DNA from: an uncultured Paracoccaceae bacterium
GTDB lineage: Bacteria > Pseudomonadota > Alphaproteobacteria > Rhodobacterales > Rhodobacteraceae
Assembly: GCA_913061275.1 (NCBI GenBank)
Contig: CAJXSR010000008.1
Location: 1-64,000, forward strand
Reading direction: 5' to 3'
DNA: 64,000 bases
In this document: piece by piece, positions 28,714-38,460 of the stretch
Layout of the letters: every line of letters starts with the position of its first letter
How positions within the stretch are numbered: the first letter of the stretch is position 1
The notes under the pieces: model-generated
What the model saw: only the letters and a program-made list of their open reading frames with translations
Databases searched by the model: none
What the model was told of the DNA's origin: nothing
Made by a program: the position numbers and the translations under genes

Positions 28714-29723
28714 TTTACAACCATATTTTCAGGGTTAAAGACTACTTCTATTTCGCGCCATTGTTCATATTTTTCACGCGGTAAATCATATGGCGCACAG
28801 CGGATCAAAGCACGCCGCCCCGCCTCGAATGCCTGTTTAAGTGTTCCTGTTGGGGTGCCCGCAGGGTCTATTAGCTTTGGGCTTTTTATCAGTTTTCCGT
28901 CTTGGGATAATTCGATTGAAATAACCACCGCTAAATTATCCGCATTTTGAAGGCCAATAGGTACATTCCAACATTTTTGCACTGCTAAAACCAAACCTTC
29001 ACGTTCACTGCCTGTCAAAGGCGGGCCTACAGGCTTGTTTGTTTCAGCCTGCACTTCGGCAATCGCCGAGGCTATTTCATCATTTGTTTGCTCTTCAGTC
29101 TTAGGTTTAGGTTCTATTTCTGTCACAACCTTTTGCGTCTTTACAGCAGGCTTGCTTAAATCTCGTGGGCGTGAAGGTGGGATGGTTGAAGTAGTTGGGG
29201 CAAAATCACTTACTTTTTCCACTTCGGTAACAATCTGTGTTGCCGCCTCTTTTGGGGCTTGTTCTTGTTTCGGCTCAGCCGCATCAGGTGTTGATTGATC
29301 TGGGGTCGTTTCGCTTTGTGTAGTTTCAGCTTCTTTTGCACTGGGCTTTGGCTTTGGGGCTGATTTGGTATCAATACGCGGTGCTGGGCTTGGCGCAGGC
29401 GCAATCACAGCAACTTGTTCGTTCGGTTCTTGTTGAACCTCTACTGGCTCAGTCGACCGTTCAATCTCTGGAAGTGCTTCTTGCGGTTTATCTTCAGATT
29501 TCGGTTGCTTTATAACAGGTGAAGCTTCCACATCTGGCACAGCTTCAGGTGCACTTGAAAGCATCGCTGCAAAATCTTCTGACGTAATAACACTGACGTT
29601 AGAAACTTGCAGTGCAACTGGGGGGCTTGCCCTAAACAAACTGCCCCCGAACAGGGCCAAACCAATAGCCCCCAAATGTAGAAAACCTGATATTTTGGTG
29701 CCTGTTTGCACGAAACACCTCAA
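28710..29723 (-). CDS. tolA: Tol-Pal energy-coupling protein TolA
   Basis: This 337-residue inner-membrane protein has one N-terminal helix ([17 protein letters not shown]). A long region rich in Pro, Glu, Lys and Ala crosses the periplasm, and a TonB/TolA C-terminal domain follows ([35 protein letters not shown]). It transmits proton-motive energy from TolQR to Pal. The Pro/Glu-rich spacer is unlike the Ala/Lys helix of enterobacterial TolA but usual for alphaproteobacteria. Confidence 0.9.
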   Translation of the reverse strand: MRCFVQTGTKISGFLHLGAIGLALFGGSLFRASPPVALQVSNVSVITSEDFAAMLSSAPEAVPDVEASPVIKQPKSEDKPQEALPEIERSTEPVEVQQEPNEQVAVIAPAPSPAPRIDTKSAPKPKPSAKEAETTQSETTPDQSTPDAAEPKQEQAPKEAATQIVTEVEKVSDFAPTTSTIPPSRPRDLSKPAVKTQKVVTEIEPKPKTEEQTNDEIASAIAEVQAETNKPVGPPLTGSEREGLVLAVQKCWNVPIGLQNADNLAVVISIELSQDGKLIKSPKLIDPAGTPTGTLKQAFEAGRRALIRCAPYDLPREKYEQWREIEVVFNPENMVVK

Positions 29724-30190
29724 CCGCCCTGATCGTTTAATGTTGGGCCACCAGCATCTGTTACCAAGCCGATATTGCGAAAGCCGCCCGCATTTAACGC
29801 GCCCATCACTTGCATAACCACCTCATATGAAACAGACCCATCTGCCCGCAAGAATATTTTGCTATCCTGACGTTCTGCAGCAATCGCTTGCAATTTCGGA
29901 ATAAGATTACCCCGTTCAATTTCTGTATTTTGCAAGGCCAATGATCCGTTCGCCGAGATTGATAACGTCAGCGGCTCTTCCTGTTCGGTAGGTAATGCAG
30001 AGGCCGCAGTTTTTGGCAATTCAATAGGAACACCAACGGTCAACAAAGGGGCTGCTACCATAAAGATAATCAGCAAAACCAACATCACATCCACAAACGG
30101 GGTTACGTTTATTTCGGCCATAGGTTTTCGTTTGCCATGGCTTCTGCGACGTTTTCCGCCGCCCGCTTTATCAATTACACCTGCACCCAT
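29720..30190 (-). CDS. tolR: Tol-Pal proton channel protein TolR
   Basis: This 156-residue ExbD/TolR family protein has a basic N-terminus rich in Arg and Lys and one membrane helix with the proton-pathway aspartate (INVTPFVDVMLVLLIIFMVAAPLL). A periplasmic domain that senses peptidoglycan follows. It overlaps tolA by four bases and lies ten bases downstream of tolQ. Confidence 0.95.
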   Translation of the reverse strand: MGAGVIDKAGGGKRRRSHGKRKPMAEINVTPFVDVMLVLLIIFMVAAPLLTVGVPIELPKTAASALPTEQEEPLTLSISANGSLALQNTEIERGNLIPKLQAIAAERQDSKIFLRADGSVSYEVVMQVMGALNAGGFRNIGLVTDAGGPTLNDQGG

Positions 30191-30200
30191 AATATTGCCC

Positions 30201-30896
30201 CTAAACGTCTAGTTGACGGGAAAGTATTGTAGAGAACTCATCTGCGAAACTATCATAGTCACCAATAATTTTATCTGCGTCTGCCGATAGTTTATTGTAG
30301 AAAATAACGGCTGGTATTGCAGCCAATAGGCCCAATGCAGTTGCGGCTAACGCCTCGGCAATGCCTGGTGCTACAACAGCTAGGTTAGTATTTTGCTGAA
30401 TGGCAATTTGTTCAAAGGCATTTTTGATGCCCCAAACGGTGCCAAATAAACCTACGAATGGTGCAATGGCGCCCACTGTTGCTAAAAATGTCAAACCATT
30501 GTTTAGCTTTTCTGCTTCGCGCGAAATTGCAACATCCATTGATCTATCAATGCGTTGTTGAACGCCTGCAATCATTTTACCATCCGATCGGTGCGACCGG
30601 CGCCATTCGGATATACCAGATACAAAAATGCGTTCTGATCCGCCTTTTGGGGTATCGCCCAGTTGTTGGTACAGGCCATCCAACGGCTCACCCGACCAAA
30701 AAGCCCGATCAAAGCGTTCACTATCGTTTCTTGCACGGCGGTAATTTATGAATTTCTGGATGATGATGCCCCACGACCAGAAAGAGGAAAATATCAGCGC
30801 CAACATCACCAATTTGACAATGATTGTTGCCCGTAAAAATAGTGCGAGCATCGAAAAATCGACCTCTCGCACAACACCTAGTGCTTCTGCTTCCAT
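30201..30896 (-). CDS. tolQ: Tol-Pal proton channel protein TolQ
   Basis: This 231-residue MotA/TolQ/ExbB protein has three membrane helices, near residues 18-42, 135-160 and 175-200. The long cytoplasmic loop and the block FLATVGAIAPFVGLFGTVWGIKNAFEQIA, which lines the proton channel, are clear. With TolR it makes the motor of the Tol system. It opens the tolQRAB-pal-cpoB run. Confidence 0.95.
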   Translation of the reverse strand: MEAEALGVVREVDFSMLALFLRATIIVKLVMLALIFSSFWSWGIIIQKFINYRRARNDSERFDRAFWSGEPLDGLYQQLGDTPKGGSERIFVSGISEWRRSHRSDGKMIAGVQQRIDRSMDVAISREAEKLNNGLTFLATVGAIAPFVGLFGTVWGIKNAFEQIAIQQNTNLAVVAPGIAEALAATALGLLAAIPAVIFYNKLSADADKIIGDYDSFADEFSTILSRQLDV

Positions 30897-30918
30897 AAAA
30901 CCGCTCGTTCTGCCTATG

Positions 30919-30937
30919 AGTTACCTTTTTGGTAACT
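30919..30937. repeat. Inverted repeat in the leader of tolQ
   Basis: AGTTACC (30919-30925) and GGTAACT (30931-30937) form a perfect 7-bp inverted repeat about 22 bases upstream of the tolQ ATG. No T-run follows on the minus strand, so it is not a normal terminator for ybgC. It could be an operator or an mRNA hairpin. Confidence 0.4.
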
Positions 30938-31002
30938 TCTGTTATTATTATATTTGGCAGTCTTTTAACAAAAAACAACGCCCACGCATAGTATTTGCTA
31001 GT

Positions 31003-31401
31003 CTAAATAGACAGTTCCGTTAATTTTGCGCGAATATCCGCTGGAAACCGTGCTATTTTTCCCAGATTTGTGATACAAACTACTGTTACCAAAGCGGAAA
31101 AAATTACCTTTTCGCCAAGCAACACTTCTTGCAGAAATACAATCTTTGCACCTGTAACTTGCTTTAATTGTGTCGCCACTTGCAATTCATCATTCAATTT
31201 TGCGCTAGCAATGTAGTCAGCTTCAACTTTTTTCACTGCAAACACCAAACCATCGGCCTGCATGGCAAGCTGATCTATTCCAACTTGCATCACCAGCGTA
31301 CTACGTGCGCGCTCAATGAACTTCAGGTAATTGGCATAATACACAATACCCGCTAAATCGGTGTCCTCATAGTATACACGCACTGGAAAAAAATGGGTCA
31401 T
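31003..31401 (-). CDS. ybgC: Tol-Pal associated acyl-CoA thioesterase YbgC
   Basis: This 132-residue hot-dog-fold thioesterase has the conserved motif VYYEDTDLAGIVYYANYLKFIERAR, with the catalytic Asp, near the N-terminus. YbgC hydrolyses short acyl-CoA in some bacteria and is nearly always next to tolQ. Its start overlaps the stop of the upstream 219-residue gene. Confidence 0.92.
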   Translation of the reverse strand: MTHFFPVRVYYEDTDLAGIVYYANYLKFIERARSTLVMQVGIDQLAMQADGLVFAVKKVEADYIASAKLNDELQVATQLKQVTGAKIVFLQEVLLGEKVIFSALVTVVCITNLGKIARFPADIRAKLTELSI

Positions 31402-32057
31402 TGCATCATCTCGCGGTACAATTTGTCGGCACGTGGTAGCAATCGCAATGCGTGACTGGCGTCTGTTGCATAAGACGGCAGAATAGGGTCATAAGCTGCG
31501 CGCACTAGAGATGCAAAATTTGGCTTCACAATACAAATTCCATTTTCCTTAATCACAGCAATAGGGCTTTGGCTAGAAAATGCATCCTTAGACCACACCA
31601 ACAAGCTTTGTAATGTTTCACCTACGGCTAACGTTTGCACTGTCAAATCAGCGACGGCACCTTTCATTCGAAGAAATAAAAGGCACATCTTTATTGCGCC
31701 TGTATTATCAAAAATAAACATGCGGTGTTCATTCACATCTTTTTTATCCAGATTTACCACAACATCACTCAGGTTCGGTACCAATTTTTCTAAATCAGTC
31801 ACCATAGCAATTTCAGACCATTCTGTGCAAAAAAACCACATGAAATTCGCACCCAGCTCTGGGTCAGTTTCTGCCAGTGTTCCACCAGTTACCGCCACAG
31901 TCTGGGCGATTGCATCTTTTAAGTAACCAAGCGTTGTATCGTCCACACCAAACACAACAGGCGCAATAGGCCGCCCCCAGCGCGCAAAAGTATAGGTTCC
32001 GTCCTGTGGTGTGAACAAATCTTCAATTTCTTGTACATTGAAAAAAGTTTCACTCAT
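31398..32057 (-). CDS. Conserved hypothetical protein between ruvB and ybgC
   Basis: This 219-residue protein has no signal peptide, no membrane helix and no motif that I can assign. The sequence is balanced alpha/beta with the unusual segment [20 protein letters not shown]. It overlaps both neighbours by four bases (ATGA type), so it is translated with ruvB and ybgC. I recall a hypothetical protein at this place in other Rhodobacterales but no function. Confidence 0.7.
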   Translation of the reverse strand: MSETFFNVQEIEDLFTPQDGTYTFARWGRPIAPVVFGVDDTTLGYLKDAIAQTVAVTGGTLAETDPELGANFMWFFCTEWSEIAMVTDLEKLVPNLSDVVVNLDKKDVNEHRMFIFDNTGAIKMCLLFLRMKGAVADLTVQTLAVGETLQSLLVWSKDAFSSQSPIAVIKENGICIVKPNFASLVRAAYDPILPSYATDASHALRLLPRADKLYREMMQ

Positions 32058-33088
32058 TTTTTACTTCCAAATATATCGGGTTGTACCGCAGGTTTTGGCG
32101 CATCTAGACCCAAATGTTTCCACGCTTTCGCGGCCAGCATACGCCCACGCGGTGTGCGTTGAATAAGGCCTTGTTGCAACAAATAAGGCTCTATCACCTC
32201 TTCAATCGCATCACGCGCTTCGGATAAAGCCGCCGCAATAGTTTCTACACCAACAGGCCCACCGCCATAGTTTTCGGCCAATAGCCGTAAATACCGACGA
32301 TCCGCACTATCCAATCCTAAATCATCAACACCCAAACGGGTTAAAGCACTGTCAGCAATTTCAACATCAACCCGACCATCACCTTCAACGATCGCAAAGT
32401 CCACAACACGGCGCAGTAAACGCCCTGCAATACGTGGTGTTCCGCGTGAACGACGTGCAATTTCCAATGCACCATCCGCAGTGGCATCCGCCCCCATCAA
32501 GCGGGCGGCGCGATCAACGATGTGGCATAATTCATCCACAGTATAAAACTCTAACCTGGTTGGTATCCCGAACCGATCACGCAAAGGGGTTGTCAATAAT
32601 CCCAGCCGTGTTGTGGCACCAACAAGCGTAAACGGTTGTAAGTCAATCCGCACTGTGCGGGCAGCTGGCCCTTCGCCGATCACCAAATCCAGCTCAAAAT
32701 CCTCTAGGGCTGGGTAAAGCACTTCTTCCACGGCAGGGTTCAAGCGATGGATTTCATCGATAAACAAAACATCATTGGCATCAAGATTGGTTAAAATAGC
32801 GGCCAAATCGCCGGCTTTGGCAAGCACTGGGCCTGAGGTCATACGAAAGTTCACGCCCAGTTCTTTTGATACGATCTGTGCTAATGTGGTTTTCCCCAAA
32901 CCAGGTGGGCCATAAAACAACGTGTGATCCATTGCCTGACCCCGCCTGCGGGCACTTTCGATAAACACCTTCAGGTTGGCCCGTGCTTGTGCTTGACCCA
33001 CAAACTCATCCAATGTCTGCGGGCGCATGGCCCGATCAATGTCGGATGGTTGAAATTCAGGGCGCAAGGTTGGATCAGGTTCAGTCAA
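32054..33088 (-). CDS. ruvB: Holliday junction branch migration helicase RuvB
   Basis: This 344-residue AAA+ motor turns DNA through the RuvA tetramer. Walker A is [14 protein letters not shown], Walker [12 protein letters not shown], sensor 1 [20 protein letters not shown], and the C-terminal winged helix ends near GRMLAAKAW. Length and motifs are normal. It forms an operon with ruvA and ruvC, three bases from ruvA. Confidence 0.97.
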   Translation of the reverse strand: MTEPDPTLRPEFQPSDIDRAMRPQTLDEFVGQAQARANLKVFIESARRRGQAMDHTLFYGPPGLGKTTLAQIVSKELGVNFRMTSGPVLAKAGDLAAILTNLDANDVLFIDEIHRLNPAVEEVLYPALEDFELDLVIGEGPAARTVRIDLQPFTLVGATTRLGLLTTPLRDRFGIPTRLEFYTVDELCHIVDRAARLMGADATADGALEIARRSRGTPRIAGRLLRRVVDFAIVEGDGRVDVEIADSALTRLGVDDLGLDSADRRYLRLLAENYGGGPVGVETIAAALSEARDAIEEVIEPYLLQQGLIQRTPRGRMLAAKAWKHLGLDAPKPAVQPDIFGSKK

Positions 33089-33091
33089 TTT

Positions 33092-33769
33092 TTACCCTTT
33101 CGGTGCCAATAGTTTCAGCGCCGCTTTAATCAACGCACCTGCATCAGCATTTATTTCAGCCCCAGAAACTTGTGCAACAGCACTTGCAGCATCCCCTTGC
33201 ATATATCCCAAATTAACTAAAGCTGAAAGCGCATCTGCCTGCGCCCCTGCACTATGTTGTGTAGATGCCGCTGGTTTGGGCGTTCGAGGGGATGAGGCAG
33301 GTGTTTCAATAACCACCGTTTCATCTGCAATCACCTGCTCTGATCCAGCCGCACCCATAGAGATAATATTAGCGGCTTTATCTTTTAACTCGGTTACAAT
33401 GCGTTGCGCTAACTTCGGCCCGACCCCTTTAGCAGATTTAATTGCAGAAACGTCGCCCAAAGTTATCGCGCGACTTACCCCATCTGTGCCCAAAGCCCCC
33501 GCTATCGCCAAAGCCGCTTTTGCCCCAACGCCCTGCACCGAGGTTAACAGTTTGTGCCATTCTTTTTCTGCTAACGTCAAAAAACCGAACAGTTGTAAAT
33601 TGTCTTCACGCACCAACAGTTCTGTATATAGTGCCACGATGTTACCCGCAGCAGGTAAGCTGGCAAGTGTGCGATCAGAGCAATAAACAAGATAGCCCAC
33701 ACCCTGCACATCAATTAAAACATGATCTGTAGCGCGATAATCCACTTTTCCGGTAATTTTCCCAATCAT
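33092..33769 (-). CDS. ruvA: Holliday junction recognition protein RuvA
   Basis: This 225-residue protein has an N-terminal OB-fold ([29 protein letters not shown]), a double helix-hairpin-helix region ([21 protein letters not shown] and [18 protein letters not shown]) and a C-terminal domain that contacts RuvB. The linker before the last domain is longer than in E. coli. The start overlaps the ruvC stop (ATGA). Confidence 0.96.
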   Translation of the reverse strand: MIGKITGKVDYRATDHVLIDVQGVGYLVYCSDRTLASLPAAGNIVALYTELLVREDNLQLFGFLTLAEKEWHKLLTSVQGVGAKAALAIAGALGTDGVSRAITLGDVSAIKSAKGVGPKLAQRIVTELKDKAANIISMGAAGSEQVIADETVVIETPASSPRTPKPAASTQHSAGAQADALSALVNLGYMQGDAASAVAQVSGAEINADAGALIKAALKLLAPKG

Positions 33770-34278
33770 GTCATCGCCCCTGCTTTAACAATAGCTGCAT
33801 CTAGCCGATTGGAAAATTGAGTGTGATGTGCATGACAAAGAGCAATCGCCAATGCGTCCGCTGCATCTGCCCCCCCTATATCAGCGGTGGGCAGCTGTAA
33901 CTGCACCATATGTTTAACCTGTCGTTTATCAGCATGCCCGACACCAACGACAACTTTCTTGACTGTATTGGGGGCGTATTCGCCAACTTTTAATCCAAAT
34001 TGCGCAGGAACCAGCAGTGAAATAGCACGCGCTTGCCCTAATTTAAGCGTTCCTGCCCCATCTTTATTGACAAATGTTTTCTCAACCGCCGCTGTATCAG
34101 GAGAAAATTTTTGCAACACTGCGGTCAGTTGCTCATGCAAACTTAACAATCTTTCGGCCAATTCTGTACCCTTAGATTGACATACACCATTTGCCACATG
34201 GCTACATTTAGTGCCGTTCACATCGACAACCCCCCAGCCCATGTTTCGCAATCCTGGGTCTATTCCTATTACGCGCAT
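33766..34278 (-). CDS. ruvC: Holliday junction resolvase RuvC
   Basis: This 170-residue RNase H-fold endonuclease cuts four-way junctions. It begins [18 protein letters not shown] with the first catalytic Asp, then [22 protein letters not shown] with the catalytic Glu, and ends with the acidic pair in [16 protein letters not shown]. It is the first gene of ruvCAB, here linked to the Tol operon. Confidence 0.96.
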   Translation of the reverse strand: MRVIGIDPGLRNMGWGVVDVNGTKCSHVANGVCQSKGTELAERLLSLHEQLTAVLQKFSPDTAAVEKTFVNKDGAGTLKLGQARAISLLVPAQFGLKVGEYAPNTVKKVVVGVGHADKRQVKHMVQLQLPTADIGGADAADALAIALCHAHHTQFSNRLDAAIVKAGAMT

Positions 34279-34501
34279 ATCAATCTTGTTCCTTGCCTAA
34301 ACCAGCACTAGCACGAAACAAGAACATTAGCCAAGTATGTTTCTAATTATTTGTCGTAATTCACCTATTTATGTCGCTCATTTGACATGCAAAAAAATCA
34401 ATGCAGGCATGCAATAATTGCGATTGTTAAACCAAATAAACACGCCTACATGGGAATTAAGAAACAAGGTCAGGTTGACCAAAATATCAAGGATGAAGCT
34501 C

Positions 34502-34708
34502 ATGACTACGATTACTGCAACATACGCCGCACCCTTTGGTGCAATCACAACATACCGTGTAATCCACGCGATTGAGACTGCTCTAAACAGCCTGATTACT
34601 TGGAACACACAACGTAAAAAATTCAAGATGCTGAACGCTTTAAGCACTCAAAACCTAGAAGATATTGGGTTAACGCGCGCAGACCTTAACACTTACAAAC
34701 TGATGTAA
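34502..34708 (+). CDS. DUF1127 small protein, copy 1
   Basis: This 68-residue protein ends with the DUF1127 core (FKMLNALSTQNLEDIGLTRADL), preceded by a segment PFGAITTYRVIHAIE. DUF1127 proteins are small basic factors tied in other alphaproteobacteria to RNA regulation and to phosphate or stress responses. Start 34502 is chosen because AAGGAT is seven bases upstream. The longer frame from 34418 has no such site. It is a tandem paralogue of the next gene. Confidence 0.8.
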   Translation: MTTITATYAAPFGAITTYRVIHAIETALNSLITWNTQRKKFKMLNALSTQNLEDIGLTRADLNTYKLM

Positions 34709-34766
34709 ATTAACCATCAATTACGCAAACAACATGGTCGATGCGACCTTACTTAGGATAAGTAAA

Positions 34767-34985
34767 ATGACTACTATCAACACAACAAAAATCCCACCAT
34801 TTGGTGCAATCACAACATACCGCGTTATCCATATGATTGAAGGCCTAGCTAATAGCTTTTCTTCTTGGAACTCTAACCGGAAAACCTACAATGAGCTAAA
34901 CGCACTTACCGCCCGTGAATTAAACGATATTGGTATCTCACGTGCTGAAATTGAAAGCTTCAACTCTGGTTTCTTCCGCATCTAA
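34767..34985 (+). CDS. DUF1127 small protein, copy 2
   Basis: This 72-residue paralogue of the preceding gene shares the identical segment PFGAITTYRVIH and the core YNELNALTARELNDIGISRAEI. The DNA identity over the shared segment includes a 23-base perfect stretch, so the copies are recent or under strong constraint. Start 34767 has AGGATAAG before it. A hairpin terminator follows. Confidence 0.8.
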   Translation: MTTINTTKIPPFGAITTYRVIHMIEGLANSFSSWNSNRKTYNELNALTARELNDIGISRAEIESFNSGFFRI

Positions 34986-35005
34986 AAGTAATTATTTAAC
35001 ACTTA

Positions 35006-35038
35006 TAAGCCGTCCTATAGGGGCGGCTTATTTGTTTT
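35006..35038 (+). terminator. Terminator after the DUF1127 pair
   Basis: TAAGCCG (35006-35012) pairs with CGGCTTA (35024-35030), with two or three further pairs inside, followed by TTTGTTTT. It overlaps the stop codon of the convergent gene and can serve both directions weakly. Confidence 0.78.
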
Positions 35039-35402
35039 GTGCTTCTTCAATTTTAACGGCAAGACCTGTTACAAGCTCACCAATGGGTTCCGTCAAGTAA
35101 TCTGGTGCCATTGCAACCGATAAAAACTTGAATTGGCTATCATCCAAATCAAAACTGGCAACAATTTCAGTATATTTTTCTGACCCCGTATTATAATAAA
35201 TCGCTGCTTTGAAAACTGAAAACGACAGATATAATAAAAGCGAAATACGTAAGATTGGCATAATCTTAAAACGTGACTTTCGTGCTTTATGTCCGAGTAT
35301 CAAACCAAAGCTATCGCGCATAAATGCGCGCTTTGACTGCGGTTTGCTTTTTTCTATTCGCGCAACACGCGATCGAAAATCTTCTGCTTGAACTACTGAC
35401 AT
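35028..35402 (-). CDS. Hypothetical single-pass membrane protein
   Basis: This 124-residue protein starts with a charged N-terminal region of about 45 residues. One hydrophobic helix follows (MPILRISLLLYLSFSVFKAAIYY), then a polar C-terminal part (EKYTEIVASFDLDDSQFKFLSVAMAPDYLTEPIGELVTGLA). No family was recognised. The basic residues before the helix suggest the N-terminus stays in the cytoplasm. Confidence 0.6.
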   Translation of the reverse strand: MSVVQAEDFRSRVARIEKSKPQSKRAFMRDSFGLILGHKARKSRFKIMPILRISLLLYLSFSVFKAAIYYNTGSEKYTEIVASFDLDDSQFKFLSVAMAPDYLTEPIGELVTGLAVKIEEAQNK

Positions 35403-35500
35403 ACTAGATACCCTTTTCGCTGTGGATACCCTGAACAGTAAATATTACTAAGGTGTTACGCGCAATCATACAATTATGACATTAATCAGCCAGTATTATG

Positions 35501-36370
35501 TCAATTCTTCTGTAAAATCAGTGTTGACCATTCACCAATGACAAGACGATCAACCTCTTTAAAGCCATTGCTTTGATAACTTTCAGATACTGCGTCAGCT
35601 TGCTCATTCAATATTCCCGATAATATCACATACCCCCAGCTGGAACAGGATATGCCCATATCGGGTGCTAGTTCGATAAGCGGGCCTTTTAAGATATTCG
35701 CAAGTATCAGATCATATGGGACTTGCTTGCGCACATCAGGGTGATCGAACCCTGCACAAGTGACTACCTTTATTCGTCCGGTCAGATCATTACATGCCAA
35801 GTTGGCCAAAGCTGTATCGGTTGCAACTTCATCAATATCACTGGCAATAATTGGCACTGTCCACAATTTGGCAGCACCCATTGCCAAAACAGCAGTACCG
35901 CAGCCAATATCTGCCACTGATTTAGGTACGAACCCATTATTCGCAATCGTATCAAGTGCCGTCAGGCACCCTTGCGTCGTACCATGATGCCCTGTCCCAA
36001 ACGCCATCGCTGCCTCTATTAACAAAGGCACACAATCAGCTGGCACTTTATCTGCATCATGACTTCCATATAGAAAAAACCGGCCTGCACGTATTGGGGC
36101 CAATTCACGCCTTACCTCGGCAACCCAATCTTTGTCAGGAACTTTAGAAACAACGAATGGCTTTGCATCCGTACTTGTCGCGATAAGTGTTAGGGCAATA
36201 TCATCTGGTTGTTCCAGAAAATACCCACCAACTTCAAACAACCCAGAACCATCTTCAATTTCAAAAACACCAACGCCATAGGGTTCAGGGTTCATATTTT
36301 CAAGCATCATCGCCATTGTTTCTGCGGCGTTTTTATCTGCAAGCGTTGTTAAAGCTGTATAAGTAGGCAT
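35501..36370 (-). CDS. prmA: Ribosomal protein L11 methyltransferase
   Basis: This enzyme of about 289 residues uses SAM to trimethylate L11. The N-terminal substrate domain precedes a Rossmann methyltransferase with motif I VADIGCGTAVLAMGAAKLW and the substrate block AFGTGHHGTTQGCLTAL. The motif LILANILKGPLIELAP matches the NPPY-like site of PrmA. The start at 36370 (MPTYTAL) is chosen because GAGG lies six bases before it; an ATG six bases upstream is the alternative. Confidence 0.93.
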   Translation of the reverse strand: MPTYTALTTLADKNAAETMAMMLENMNPEPYGVGVFEIEDGSGLFEVGGYFLEQPDDIALTLIATSTDAKPFVVSKVPDKDWVAEVRRELAPIRAGRFFLYGSHDADKVPADCVPLLIEAAMAFGTGHHGTTQGCLTALDTIANNGFVPKSVADIGCGTAVLAMGAAKLWTVPIIASDIDEVATDTALANLACNDLTGRIKVVTCAGFDHPDVRKQVPYDLILANILKGPLIELAPDMGISCSSWGYVILSGILNEQADAVSESYQSNGFKEVDRLVIGEWSTLILQKN

Positions 36371-36423
36371 TGGCATCCTCAAAGATTACTTTCTTGCGCG
36401 GATAGGCCAGTGGTCTGCTTAGG

Positions 36424-37056
36424 TCAAGCGTTCAAACCTATTGGGCAGCTCACACCTGTACCACCCAGACCACAATACCCTGACGGGTTCTTTGCAAGAT
36501 ACTGTTGGTGATAATCCTCGGCGTAGTAAAATTCTGGGGCGTGTAGTACCTCTGTTGTGATCGTTCCAAACCCCTTGTCTGAAAGTTGCGGCTGAAATCC
36601 TGCCAAACTTTCTGTGGCACCATTTTTTTGCGCATCCGAATACGTATAAATCCCAGACCTATATTGCGTTCCCCGATCATTGCCTTGGCGCATCCCTTGG
36701 GTTGGATTATGATTTTCCCAAAATACTTTTAATAAATCTTCATATGTTACGATAGCAGGATCATACGTTATCAAAACAACTTCGTTATGGCCCGTTCCAC
36801 CAGAACATACTTCTTTGTATGTTGGGTTGGGGGTAACACCCGCTGCATACCCAACTGCAGTCATCCAAACACCTTCCAGTCCCCAGAACATCCGTTCAAC
36901 ACCCCAAAAGCATCCCATACCGAACATCGCCATCTCATAGCCATCGGGTGCTTTCGCTTTTAGTGGGCGGCCATTTAGGAAATGGGTTTCGGCTGTTGGG
37001 ATAGCCGTATCGCGGCCTTCCAAAGCTTGTGATTCAGTGGAGCTTTTAAAAAACAT
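36424..37056 (-). CDS. msrA: Peptide methionine-S-sulfoxide reductase MsrA
   Basis: This 210-residue protein reduces methionine-S-sulfoxide using the catalytic Cys in [13 protein letters not shown]. The resolving Cys is near the C-terminus ([12 protein letters not shown]). [38 protein letters not shown] is highly typical. The N-terminal extension of about 45 residues occurs in the longer MsrA group. No signal peptide is seen, so it acts in the cytoplasm. Confidence 0.95.
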   Translation of the reverse strand: MFFKSSTESQALEGRDTAIPTAETHFLNGRPLKAKAPDGYEMAMFGMGCFWGVERMFWGLEGVWMTAVGYAAGVTPNPTYKEVCSGGTGHNEVVLITYDPAIVTYEDLLKVFWENHNPTQGMRQGNDRGTQYRSGIYTYSDAQKNGATESLAGFQPQLSDKGFGTITTEVLHAPEFYYAEDYHQQYLAKNPSGYCGLGGTGVSCPIGLNA

Positions 37057-37095
37057 GGGGTCACCTTCAATACATTTACATAAAGTTTAGCGCAA

Positions 37096-38457
37096 TCAGG
37101 CTTTGTGTCCAGTCTTTGCAATATCCCTCGCTTCAACGTTACCAATAAAACGCCAGCCAACAATAACAGACGTGATGCCTGCGATCATCCAGGCAAGCCC
37201 TTGACCATAGACAACCCCAGGGGCAGAAAAGTATCCACCCAATAAGATGCAGAGCGGCCACATTAACAATCCGTCCTTCAACCAGTTAAAACCAGTTGAA
37301 TAAATCGGCCTGCCTAAATTGTTAAACGATGCGTTTGAAACATATAATGCACCTGCAAACACAAACCCGCCTGCAGAAACATAAGTAAACGCTTTCACAA
37401 CCGAAGCGGCCTCTTCCCCTAACCCGAAAAGGGCAATCACAGGGTTGGTAGTCACGACAAGAATTGCCCACGCAACAAAGACATACCCCGTAGAAAACAA
37501 CAACGCATCGCGGTACGCACTACGGATGCGATCAAAGTTACCTGCCCCATAGTTCTGCCCGACGATACCGCCCAAAGCACCGGAAAGTGAAAAGATACCC
37601 CCAAAGGCCAACACAATAAGACGGCCCAGAACCGCCCAACCTGCAACGGCGCTTTCACCATGCTCTGATAAAATGCGCGTGACTAAGTAATTACCAAAAG
37701 GCGATGAAAGCTGTGTCATCAATGCAGGAATGGCGATAATAAAAAACGGCCCGCCCCAATGTTTTATCAGTAAAATTCGCACCGGCGCTAACAAGCTATG
37801 CGATTTGATAACAAAGTACAGGCCCAGACCCGCCGAAATGCACCGCGAAATCACGATGCCTAAAGCGGCCCCGTCAATCCCAAGCCCCAGTGTTAGGATC
37901 AGGATCGGGTCAATAATCATCACAATAACACCGACCGAAAGCGTTACATACATCGCGCGCTTCGCATCCCCTTCAGCCCGCAAAATAGACGAAGCGATCA
38001 TACCAGTCACGATCATGGGCAAGGAAGGCACTGCAATCAACAAAAACTGGCTGGCAATATCCAGCACAGCACCTTGCGCCCCGGCCACGATTAATAGATC
38101 GCGCCTAAACCACACAATCAGCACAGCCGTAATCGTTTGAATACCAACCCCGATCATCAAAGAGGTTGTGGCCTGTTCACGCGCAGCCCCCCGATTGCCC
38201 TGCCCCAAAGACTTTGAGACCATCGCTGTGCCTGCGATCATAAATCCGATACTGCTAGAAAGCGTAAAAAATTGAATGGTCCAGGCAAAACCCAGTGCCG
38301 CCATAAATCTTTCATCGTCAAGAAATGAAACCCAAAATATTGTCGCGGCATCCGCCACAAAAAGAAACGTCAACCCGATCATACCTGTCAGGGTCATCGT
38401 CGCTACATGACCCATGGTAGAACCTGTTAAAAAGCGTGCCTGCGGTTGGTTTTCCAT
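37096..38457 (-). CDS. MATE-family efflux transporter
   Basis: This 453-residue membrane protein has about twelve hydrophobic helices in two related halves, as in the multidrug and toxin extrusion family (helix motifs FFTLSSSIGFMIAGTAMVSKSLGQGNRGAAREQ and FGGIFSLSGALGGIVGQNYGAGNFDRIRSAYR). Such proteins export cationic drugs or metabolites with Na+ or H+. The substrate is unknown. It is three bases downstream of the MFS gene, so the two transporters are co-transcribed. Confidence 0.9.
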   Translation of the reverse strand: MENQPQARFLTGSTMGHVATMTLTGMIGLTFLFVADAATIFWVSFLDDERFMAALGFAWTIQFFTLSSSIGFMIAGTAMVSKSLGQGNRGAAREQATTSLMIGVGIQTITAVLIVWFRRDLLIVAGAQGAVLDIASQFLLIAVPSLPMIVTGMIASSILRAEGDAKRAMYVTLSVGVIVMIIDPILILTLGLGIDGAALGIVISRCISAGLGLYFVIKSHSLLAPVRILLIKHWGGPFFIIAIPALMTQLSSPFGNYLVTRILSEHGESAVAGWAVLGRLIVLAFGGIFSLSGALGGIVGQNYGAGNFDRIRSAYRDALLFSTGYVFVAWAILVVTTNPVIALFGLGEEAASVVKAFTYVSAGGFVFAGALYVSNASFNNLGRPIYSTGFNWLKDGLLMWPLCILLGGYFSAPGVVYGQGLAWMIAGITSVIVGWRFIGNVEARDIAKTGHKA

Positions 38458-38460
38458 CGG

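Noticed and set aside
34382..34418. Sigma-70 promoter (TTGACA) before the DUF1127 pair
   Set aside because: The -35 hexamer is perfect, but no -10 element was seen at 16-18 base spacing.
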